Part shown: positions 55,481 to 64,000 of the stretch, one piece after another
Numbering within the stretch: position 1 is the first letter of the stretch
How the letters are laid out: each line of letters begins with the position of its first letter
Assembly (NCBI GenBank): GCA_018398575.1
Contig: JAGTXZ010000020.1
Coordinates: 2,356,001-2,420,000, forward strand
DNA: 64,000 nucleotides
Reading direction: 5' to 3'
Source: Ampelomyces quisqualis
Lineage: Eukaryota; Ascomycota; Dothideomycetes; Pleosporales; Phaeosphaeriaceae
Made by a program: the position numbers and the translations under genes
The notes under the pieces: generated by a model
What the model was told of the DNA's origin: nothing
Database searches by the model: none
The model's input: only the letters and a program-made list of their open reading frames with translations

Positions 55481-55625
55481 AGGTAACGCTGCACTTCATT
55501 GTGTAGTGCATTTGCCAATCCTGCCAAAGTAACTTGACCCAAACATGTAGATCACAAGTCCACGCTCAACGCTCAGTGCTTTCCATGCGCGTGTCAACCA
55601 AAAGATATCGAAACGCATAGTTTCG
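55481..55625. repeat. Diverged direct repeat, copy 1 (with 56516-56665)
   Basis: Shared blocks in the same order: GCTGCRCTTCATT, CCAATCCT, GCTCAACGCT and TTTCCATGCGC, then AAACGC. The two copies lie about 1.04 kb apart and are interrupted by small indels. Copy 2 ends just before the NUP159 stop codon. Confidence 0.6.
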
Positions 55626-56515
55626 CAAGCGACGAGATTGAAAGAATCGACATCTCAAGCCCACAACACTCGTAAGAATCTAAGACGGGCCCACGACTCC
55701 ATCCCGCCCATACCATCACGATCCTGCACCAACAACCCTCCAGCCTGACCACGCTCAACCCAACCGTTCATCACCCTCGCTCGAAAAACACACATACAGA
55801 CCTCACGCAGCACTCCATACACATCACCATCCAGACAGAAACCCACCTCCACCAGCTGAACAGCAACAGGCGCCGCCCCCATCCAACACCCACACGTGAC
55901 ACACCTGCCTTTGAAACAACCACCAAACCGCACATACCCTCTCCTCCCTGCGCCACGCACCCGCACCCGCACCCGCACCCGCTCCACCCAACACCCATTG
56001 CGCCCCAAGCCGCCCAGCCTCGCCAGCAAAGCAAAACATCACGACGAGCACGCAGACAAGTCAAGAGCAATACATGCCCAAGCAAAGCAACGCGGCACCC
56101 CGCGGCACCGTGTCTACACTCTACAAGACGGGGTTGACTCGACGCCAGGACCAAAAGCTGGCAGGAGGAAGAGCTTTGGCTGCGCCGGCTGGGCTGGGAT
56201 GTGTTGCGGAGAGGACTCCGTATGCTGGGGTTTGAAACCGGAAGAAAGAGGACGTGGTTGTTGCTGGGGAAATGGCGGGGTTGGAGCGTGTTGTTTTGTA
56301 CTGGGTTGGAGCGGGCAGAATTCAACATGCGTCGTGGCTAGTGCGGACCGGATCGGGTCCTACCGAGTATGCGTGTGGTGATCGAGTCGTGATGGTGATA
56401 CCGTCGACTGTTAGATTTGGCGTCTGCGTTGTCTGGCCAGTGTGTCTACAATGTCCACGTTGGCAGACGTCTTTCGTTGCACGTAAAACTTCACGGCAGT
56501 GGATGCCATGTTTGT

Positions 56516-56665
56516 GATGAGATAATGCTGCGCTTCATTCTGTACTGTCCAATCCTCCTCATGTGCTAGTCAAACATCTAGATTACAACTTTTCATGCTC
56601 AACGCTTGATGCCTTTCCATGCGCTACTCAAACATTATGCAAACGCCTAATCATACACAACCATG
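56516..56665. repeat. Diverged direct repeat, copy 2
   Basis: Partner of 55481-55625. Blocks GCTGCGCTTCATT, CCAATCCT, GCTCAACGCTT and TTTCCATGCGC appear in the same order. It lies 20-170 bases downstream of the NUP159 stop, so it may represent a duplicated 3' flank. Confidence 0.6.
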
Positions 56666-56684
56666 ACCTACATGTCTCTTCGAC

Positions 56685-59600
56685 TTAGTTGACCTTGGTA
56701 GTCTTGATACCACGATCAATCAGCGCCTTTTTCAGGCCCGCAGCAACTTGTTTCCGCTGTTTCGCGATTTCCATCAACTTGACGACATTCTCATCAACCT
56801 GCTCGCTCATACGTTGAAGCTCGTTGCCTGGTGTGGCTTTGAGTTCCGTGGAGTAGTCCAATCCGTAACCCTTACTCGCGGTTGGCGTGGCGTCGATATC
56901 GGGTGTGAGCGCGCGTCGGTTCAGCTCACTCATGCTCATCTTGCTGCGATTTGTGGGAGGTGTAGTATATGGTGACTCGACGACACTGTTGCGAAGGCTT
57001 ATACCACGCGCTCGTCGCGGTGTGCCGAGAGTGCGCGAGGATGAGGATGAGGGTCGGTCGCTTTCCGAGAGTCCAATCTTACGCATTTGCGATTCGAGGA
57101 GTGTAATGTCGTTGTTTCGCTTCTCGGCAAGTGCAGTCATTTTGCTGATCGTCCTCTTGACGGCATCGACAGTGGGCACACGCACATTACCGCCCTTACC
57201 ATTCTGTGCGCAGTATGAAGCGAAACGAGATTTCAGGAAGACGGATGCTTCCTCGGCTTGGTTGAGCAACTTGAGCAGACGCGCGTATTCACTGCGCAAC
57301 TCCTTCTGCTTATCTGCCATTTCTTTCGCCAAAGGCGCCTTACGCGACGCTTCCACCCTATTAGGATCCTTGCGATTGATGATCTGGCGGCGGACGTCGT
57401 TGAGGCGAGTCGTTAACTTGGCCTTGTCGTGGAGAAGACGAGCGAGCTGCCCAAGTTTCTCAAGTACATCGTGCACTCGACCGGCATCAAGTTCATGGTC
57501 CAACTCATCTTCCAGAGTCCTCAGAGCATCAATTCCGCAAAGTGTCCATTGCTCAAACCAAGACCCGTCCTCGTCCTCGTTCTCAATGTCTTCGAGCGTT
57601 GGTCTGTCGACCTTGTGACCGGGTTGAGGTCGCTTGTGATACTCGGTGTATGACTTGAGTGATCGTGCATTCCAGCCAAGTGCATCGATCATACCGTTGA
57701 TATCTTTATACATCATTTCGATTTGCGCGGCATGTCCAGTCTTGTTGGCCGACTTGCCCGAGTAGTTCTGAATTGCAACAAAATCTTCCAGCTTCTTGCT
57801 GGGTTCAATTGCTTGCGCTAGCTGCTGGCGCATACGCTCGTCCTCCTCGTCCTCTAGATCAGCAACTTGCGGTTGTGGTGTTGGCGGCTTCGCTTGCTGG
57901 ACAGAAGCGCTCAGTGACGAGCCTGGAGCAGTAATGGGGTCTCTTCGAGGTCGAGGCGCCGATGTTGATGTAGATCGAACCGGACTAGGTGAGCGGAGGC
58001 CCTCTTGAGCACGGGTTGTAGGCGGCGGAAACAGTGGCTTCGCGGGTGTGGATGATTGGTTGCTATTATGGCCAAGCGTAAAAGGAGCGTTTTGTGATTG
58101 CTGACCAAACAAAGAAGTGGCTTGCGTCGGCCTCGATGGCTGACCAAAGAGCGAAGCTTGAGCTGGGGACGCACTGCGACGTGAAGTGGAAATAGTTCCT
58201 GACTTGGCCGCTGGAGGTGTTGGTGCGGGGGGAAAAACTCGTGGTGATTGATTAACGCTCTCTTGAAAGCTCCAGTCTCGGGACTTGGACTGCGGCCTGC
58301 GTGCTGCATCTAATGGCGATGCCTCTTCTGCCTCTTCTGCCTCCTCCGCCTCCTCCGCCTCCTCCCCACCCTCTTCATCTTCGGTAAATCCGCTTTCTTC
58401 GTCATCCTCGTCGTCAAGGGGCGATGCTTCAACCGACGAGGTCGGGGCCTCTATCTTGACACCTGGGCTGCCAGCAAGAGGAGGCAGGTCATCGTCGGCG
58501 CTCTTGAGTGGTTTAGTCTTCAAGAAATCTGGAGGCAGTGGTGCTTCATCAGACTTGGAGCTCGTCTCGACTGGAGGTGGCGCGCGTGGGGTAGCACTTT
58601 CTTTCGCTGGTGTGGCGCCGAACAGAGACTTTGGTTGCCTGGGTGGCGATGCCGGCGTCGTAGAAACTTCCTGATCTGAGCCTTTGCCCCCCTCCTTTGC
58701 TGGCGTCGCAGGCGGCTCCAATTTGTTGTCACCCAGCCCCGACGCGAATCCGCTTCCAAACAATGAGTCGGTCGAAGGTGCGGCGGATTTGGGGAGATCA
58801 TCTTTGGCGCTGCCATCACCCTTGAAGGTGGACCCAAGTTGGAATTGACCTCCTCCAAAGAGACCTGTGGGGGCTTGTGGAGTCGGGGTAGCTTCATCGC
58901 GTTTGCGATCATCTGCGCCACTTGCGTCTGACGTCTTCGAATCGAAAGATGAAGTGTTGAAAGATGATTTGCTCCCACCCAAGCCTGCAAAGCCAGAACC
59001 ACCCTGCGCCGGAGTGCCTGCCCAAGAAGGGAGAGAAGATCCGGTGCCAGATGCAACTGTGACCGTGGATCCGCTGGGCTCAGTCTTGAGCCCAGGGAAG
59101 TTAGGTTTCTGCTGCTGCTGCTGACCAAATGAACCAAATCCAGACTGCGCACCGTTGTTACTGCTGAAGCTGGAGAAACTCGAGGTACCCCCAGTCTGTC
59201 CAAACTTGGCAAACCCAGTGGTGCTTCCGGATGCCGCCGAGAATGGGTTCGCTGGAGTGTTCCCGGATGAGAATGGGTTTGCCGGAGTTTGTGCGGTCTG
59301 TGCGGCTGCCGCCCAAGGAGAGGGTTTACTGCCCATGCCGCCCAATGCGCCGAAGCCAGTACTATTGGTAGCCCCCACCACTGAAGGCGCACCAAAAGCT
59401 GGGGCAGCAGGTTTGGCTGCAGCTGGAGTCGTAGATCCAAAAGTCGGAGTTGACTTTGGTATGAAAGGGGGGGTAGAGCCGAGACCAGTGGCACCAAATT
59501 GAGGGACAGATACGGACGGACTGCCAAAGATGGCAGCTGCCTTTGCGAAAGCACCAGCTCCCATGCCTGAGGATGCAGCAGCCGGAGTAGACGGAAGGCC

Positions 59601-61108
59601 GAACGCAGAGCTTGTCTGGCTGTTCTGGGTTGGTGTGGGTGAAGCGAAGGTCGAGCTTTGGGGAGGTTGCGGTGTGGATGATGCCGGTTCACTACCGGCT
59701 ACTAGACCTGGGAAACAAGTCTTCTGCTCAATAGATCGATTCCAGACGACCCACCAGCTAATGAGAAGACCCTGGTGTGTGAGCGCCATGTAGGCTGGCA
59801 GCGGATACGGAGCTACTTCGATTTCCTCCAGTGCTGGAATGGGACGCAAAATCTTCTCCGTGGCAGAGAGATCTAGGGCCTCGCCGACGAGAACACTGTC
59901 GCCATCCTCACCAAACACTAGTCGGGGAACAGCAGCTTTCCTGGTGTCATCTGCTGGAGCTATGATCCATTTGGAATACGCTGCGTTGGACTGCGCCTCG
60001 GACAAGACCTTGCTCGAACTGACAAGCACCTCGATAGCATCCGTGTGGGAAGAGGTGATGATGAGCATGTCGTCCAGGTCGGGCTTCCAGTTCTGAAGTC
60101 GGGTGGCAGAAAACCGAGGAGGCATTGCTCGCGGTGGAAGGTCCATGGCGAGAAGCAGCGGGTCGAAAGCAGCTCGGTGATAATCGAACGCATTCCATGA
60201 CTTGTTGCATTCGACTAGGTGGTATACGTTGTCTTGGGTGTCGAGAGTCGCAGAGGGTTTGGGGCTGTGAACAAGCAGGATGTCGGTGGTTTGGAGCCAG
60301 GTGAGGCCTGTCACTTGGTAGTTGTCGTCCACTCCTGGGGGCCGCGGGATGGTGCCCTTGAGGGTTCCGTCACTCATGTAGATCTGAGTGGTACCGTCTT
60401 GCAGGCCTGCAGCCACTGCCTTGCCTCTGCTGCTCCAGGTTGCACAAGACACGCCGTCGGCCTTCAGCGTCCTCGACTTGTCCTCGGAAACGTCGACAAT
60501 GCACAGCTTGCCCGTGTCAAGCACAACTGCCATGTAGTGGGCCATGCCGGCGTCAGGATTGGGCACCAGGGCACGTACCGCGACCCCGTCGGTCTGAATC
60601 TGGCACTCGGGTGACTGGTTCCCCTGCAGCAGCGTGGCGGCGTTGAAGACAGCCAGCGCACCCTTGTGCTCGGCCGATATGACCATGAACTCTCCGCCGG
60701 TGGAGAAGACGACATGGCGCAGCGGCGAGGGCAGCGGAATGGTCACGTCGGGGTTGAAGCCCGAGACGACGTCCCACTCGCCTGCCTTTCCGCCGAAGGC
60801 GGTGCGCACCTTTTCGGTGGTGGTGATGATGAGCGCGGTGGGACCGGCCGCCGCGAGTAGGCCGGGCTTGGAGGCGATGGAGAGGAGGGTCGCTGCGGGG
60901 GGGGGTATGCGGTCGGACGGCCATGGTTCGAAGAGCTTGAGCTTCTTCGCTCCTTCCGCACCTTGCGACAAGGCGCGGAACCCCAAATGCTGCACGCACG
61001 TCAGCTTTTTTCATGCCATGTGTATCGACTCGGGCGCGTCGTGGCTACCTCTGTGTTGAAGTCTTCGATCTCGCCGCCAACACTCGTCGTCGGCGCGCCT
61101 GTCGACAT
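56685..61108 (-). CDS. NUP159: Nucleoporin NUP159/NUP214
   Basis: Two exons, 61049-61108 (20 codons) and 56685-60989 (59-bp intron, phase 0), give 1454 residues. NUP159 is a cytoplasmic-side nucleoporin that binds the helicase Dbp5 and takes part in mRNA export. The N-terminal about 430 residues form a beta-propeller (blocks such as RHVVFSTGGEFMVIS and CATWSSRGKAVAAGLQDGT). Next is a long FG-repeat region (GFGAL, FGSFG, SLFG, FGQ motifs; about residues 440-1000). A Glu/Ala acidic run (EEAEEAEEA) follows, then more SLFGQ/SLFGA repeats. The C-terminal about 350 residues are helical/coiled coil, the part that assembles with Nup82 and Nsp1. Confidence 0.92.
58321..58372. repeat. Glu-Glu-Ala coding trinucleotide-based repeat in NUP159
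   Basis: A 9-base unit (GCCTCTTCT / GCCTCCTCC on the plus strand) is repeated about five times, coding EEA repeats in the acidic linker. Confidence 0.7.
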
Positions 61109-61340
61109 GGTGAGCAGCGGCCGGAGCTCTGGCTGGTGCGGTTCAGTGAGCAGGCGAGGTCATTGGGGGGGAGGGGGGGGAGGAAGGAGGGCGTATGGGT
61201 TGTTGTGCTCGAGAAGATGACCGCCAAGGCGCGACGTGAGCTCCCCCGGCCAGCCAGGCACCGTCTCCACGTCCCCGACCAGACACCTCCAGACACCCGT
61301 CACCACCACCACCACCACCACCACCGCCGCCACCACCACC
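61109..61340. promoter_or_regulatory. Shared NUP159/PUP1 divergent promoter region
   Basis: 232 bases between two opposite starts. A CACCAC-type trinucleotide array lies just before PUP1 (61301-61340). No PACE (GGTGGCAAA) proteasome element was seen. Confidence 0.4.
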
Positions 61341-62240
61341 ATGGGCGGCTTCGACTTCTCCAACCACAACCGCAATGCCGCCCTCCACGCCCAAGGTGTG
61401 CCGCTGCCAAAGGCCACCAGCACGGGGACGACGATCGTGGGCTGTCTCTTCGACGGCGGCGTCGTCATTGCCGCAGACACGCGGGCGACCAGCGGCCCCA
61501 TCGTAGCAGACAAAGTACGCAGCCACCCAGGCCACCCGTGCATGGGCGAGCGATGACGCAGAGCATGGCTGACACGCCCGCAGAACTGCGAGAAGCTGCA
61601 CTACATCTCGCCTCACATCTGGTGCGCCGGCGCCGGCACCGCCGCAGACACCGAGTTCACCACGGCCATCATCTCCTCCAACCTCGAGCTGCACGCCCTC
61701 TCCACCGGCCGCAAGCCCCGCGTCGTAACCTGCATGACCATGCTCAAGCAACATCTCTTCCGCCACCAGGGCCACATCGGCGCCTATCTCGTCGTTGCCG
61801 GCGTCGACCCCACCGGCGCACATCTCTTTACCGTCCACGCCCACGGCTCCACCGACAAGCTGCCGTACGTAACCATGGGTTCGGGCTCGCTGGCCGCCAT
61901 GTCGGTCTTCGAGACGCAGTGGAAGGGTGACCTCTCGCGGGAGGACGCAGTCGCGCTCTGCGCCAACGCCATCGAGGCTGGTATCTGGAACGACTTGGGC
62001 TCGGGAAGCAACGTCGATGTCGCCGTCATCACCAACGAGAAGACGACGCTGATGAGAAACTTCAAGACGCCCAACACGAGGCAACCCAAGCAGCGCAACT
62101 ACCGGTTTGCCAAGGGCACCACGGCCGTGCTGAATGAAAAGGTCATCACAAAGGAGGAGATTAGCAAGTACGTTAGTGTGCACGAGCTCAAGGACGACGG
62201 CGCCTCTGCGACTGCCGAGACGATGGACGTGGATCCCTAG
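61341..62240 (+). CDS. PUP1: 20S proteasome subunit beta2 (trypsin-like)
   Basis: Two exons, 61341-61514 and 61584-62240 (69-bp intron, phase 0), encode 276 residues. Propeptide (residues 1-29) then the catalytic Thr30, placed after Gly29 (context KATSTG/TTIVG) and exposed by autocatalytic cleavage. GVVIAADTRATSGPIVADK carries the Asp/Lys of the active-site triad. The middle is conserved in HYISPHIWCAGAGTAADTE. The C-terminal tail is an extension of about 40 residues, typical of beta2, which wraps around beta3. The subunit cuts after basic residues in the core proteasome of nucleus and cytosol. Confidence 0.96.
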
Positions 62241-62438
62241 CCATGGGCGGACTGCTGGCGGCATGGCGTTAACGGGCAGGAAGACGTGTACTATAGCCCG
62301 GACTTGATCCAGCGGATAGACAGAATCACCATGACGACGATTACGACAATTGACTTGGACATGCAAATTCGTTCCCTTGCCAATCTGAGTGTCTGCCTCT
62401 TTTCCGCTCGCTGCACCTAGCACCACCCCCACCACTCA

Positions 62439-63900
62439 CTACCGACACCTCTTCTCCACAATCCCCGCGCCATGCTCCTCGTACTCCTTCCGACTAATCC
62501 ACAGCTGATGGAAGCTGCCCAGACTGGCCAGAATACTGCCCCCAATCCACGCAGCGTACTTTCTCTCGACCACGCTTCCCGGCGCAATGAGCTTATTGCG
62601 CGTACTGGGATAAATGGCATTGATTTCGTAGTTCAGCCGCTCGTTGAACTTGTACAAGAGCGTCGAGCCGCCCGTGACGACCATGTTGCTGAGCAGCAGC
62701 GGGCGCTGGTCGGCGTCGACCTGTTGGACAGCCGCCTGCACGAGGCGGGGGATGGTGTGTTCGTCCTTGGGGCGGGGGCTGGTGTCGGACGTGAGCGCGG
62801 CAGCGGCGTCGAAGAGGCCTTCTGCGGCGCGGAAGCGGTCGGCGCCAAAGACTTGGTTCCAGCCGTCGGGCATTTCAAAGGGGCGGCCGGGCGTGTTCTT
62901 TGCGATTTCTTCGTTGGCGCCGTTGCTGAAGCGGCTGGGGCCCGGCCAGACTTCCACGACGGATTCTTTGAATTCGGTGAGGACGCGCTCTTCTTCGTTG
63001 AGCCGGAACGAGTCGGTCGGCGGGGTCGAAAACGTCTTGTACGTTGCTTGCGCCGTGGAGCCGGCGTCGACTTGGGTTTTGGATTGTACCGCGTAGTGCG
63101 GCGTCAGGGGGATTTCCGGCGACGATTGCTTGAACATGTGGCGGATTTGAGACGACACAAAGTTGCCTGCGAGGGGGGATTTCTGGACGCCTTTCCGCAG
63201 CACCATGCCATCTAGCACGGGCGTGACGGACGTGTGAGACGCGCCGACGTCGATGATGATGCCCGACGCCTTGCCCGATGCAAAGGCAGCGAGGACGCCG
63301 GTCTTTTGGAGGAAGAAAGCAGGCGCGCCCCAGTCTTCCATGGCCATCTCAATGTACTTTTCCCGTGCCTTTGCGCTGTTCCAGCCCGGCTCCGTGACCA
63401 GCAGCGGCGACTCCTCGAGCGGCTTTTCGTGGCCGTCCAGCGCGTCCATGTCGACGTCCATTTGCGCGCCATGGGCGTCGTTGCCGTCATTGAGCCCGTT
63501 CCTCGCAGGGTCGGTGGCCTTTGCGCCCGTCAGGCGGCTGGTCATGGCGTACTCCCACAGCCTCGCAGCCGTGTCCCAGTCCTCGACGATTCCGTCCGGG
63601 CCCCAGTAGTTCTTGATGTTGAGGTTGTCGGCGGGGTTGTGTATCGCGTTCTCGCCGAACACGTCTTGGGCGCCTGAGTCGGTGTTCCTCTGCCCGTAGA
63701 ATGAAGGGCATACCGACTTGGGCACGTCCTCGCCAGCGAAACCGGCGCGCGTCGTCCAGTAGCCCGGGTCGAGTACTATCGCGGACACCTCATCTACGCA
63801 TTCGCATCAGCGGCGGAGCGACCTCAGGCGTCGTGGTGTTGTACATACCGCCGGCGTACTCGCCCGCAGCTGGCGCCGTCGACGAGCTGGGAATGTTCAT
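62439..63900 (-). CDS. ARP4: Actin-related protein 4 (chromatin complexes)
   Basis: Two exons, 63849-63900 and 62439-63793 (55-bp intron, phase 1), encode 468 residues. Arp4 is the shared nuclear actin-like subunit of NuA4, SWR1 and INO80. N-terminal IVLDPGYWTTRAGFAGED is the actin-type phosphate-binding strand. IIIDVGASHTSVTPVLDG is the second. Later blocks are NMVVTGGSTLLYKFNERL and RKYAAWIGGSILASLGSF. The acidic insertion QMDVDMDALDGHEKPLEE is unusual but in the region where Arp4 normally has an insert. PUP1 and ARP4 are convergent with 198 bases between stop codons. Confidence 0.94.
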
Positions 63901-64000
63901 CGCGCGCGTCTCTCGCAGGGCGCGGGCCTTCTGGGCAGCTTGGGGTGCTCGGCTGCTGCGGGGTGTGGTGTCGTGGGGAGGGGCGCTCGTGTTGGTGGGA

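Larger units (their letters stand above)
54854..56684. other. Gene-less stretch with a diverged direct repeat
   Basis: No gene supported in 1.8 kb. Two partially similar stretches, 55481-55625 and 56516-56665, are listed separately. A CACCCG array lies at about 55961-55985. Confidence 0.4.

Noticed and set aside
58520..59692. 390-codon minus-strand frame within NUP159
   Set aside because: It is in a different phase of the same strand as NUP159 FG-repeat coding sequence, with Pro/Leu/Arg-rich composition. The NUP159 frame has FG motifs and continues on both sides.

Overview
The window is nuclear DNA of a filamentous ascomycete (Pezizomycotina, most likely Dothideomycetes). The genes are dense and intron-poor. 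Introns are about 46-70 bp with GTAAGT/GTATGT-like donors and CAG/TAG acceptors. The gene content (Pth11-like rhodopsin-domain protein, TauD-like dioxygenase, GH17 cell-wall glucanase, F-box-like proteins) is typical of that group. Several degraded gene copies carry C-to-T/G-to-A changes and CAG-to-TAG nonsense codons, as repeat-induced point mutation (RIP) would leave. The species cannot be named from the sequence alone.

Layout. 1-2.6 kb: 3' part of DNA polymerase epsilon catalytic subunit. 3-5.6 kb: a decayed copy of a TauD gene, a 213-bp MITE, the intact TauD-like gene, and a small spliced ORF. 6.5-16 kb: secreted GH17 glucanase, group II PLP decarboxylase, NOP9, and RINT1/TIP20, with NOP9 and RINT1 divergent. 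17-22 kb: a 63-residue stress-type protein gene, a microsatellite and hairpin, folliculin/LST7, and an F-box protein. 23.8-31.6 kb: a run of minus-strand genes (quinone-oxidoreductase-like MDR enzyme, F-box-like protein, DUF3431-like protein, small membrane ORF, SAGA deubiquitinase UBP8). 32-34.3 kb: intron-containing tRNA-Ser(CGA), a Tc1/mariner relic and a broken Cys-rich gene. 35.3-43 kb: eIF1, FHA splicing factor PML1/SNIP1, and a large coiled-coil gene. 43-50 kb: accessory block with a 361-bp fold-back element, a nucleoside-hydrolase-like gene, AT-rich DNA, a rhodopsin-domain membrane protein, and an MFS transporter relic. 50-64 kb: Lys-rich repeat protein, EXO1 and TMA16 (divergent), NUP159 and proteasome beta2 PUP1 (divergent), and ARP4 convergent on PUP1.

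How the genes relate. This is mostly a core chromosome-arm segment of housekeeping genes: replication and repair (POL2, EXO1), chromatin and transcription (UBP8 of SAGA, ARP4 of NuA4/SWR1/INO80), ribosome biogenesis and translation (NOP9, TMA16, eIF1, tRNA-Ser), splicing (PML1), nuclear export (NUP159), ER-Golgi tethering (RINT1), TORC1 signalling (LST7) and proteolysis (PUP1). Accessory islands at about 3, 32-34 and 43-50 kb interrupt it and hold the mobile-element remains and broken genes. No secondary-metabolite cluster is seen. The least explained items are the nucleoside-hydrolase-like gene next to the fold-back element, the broken Cys-rich gene, and several genes under 65 codons.
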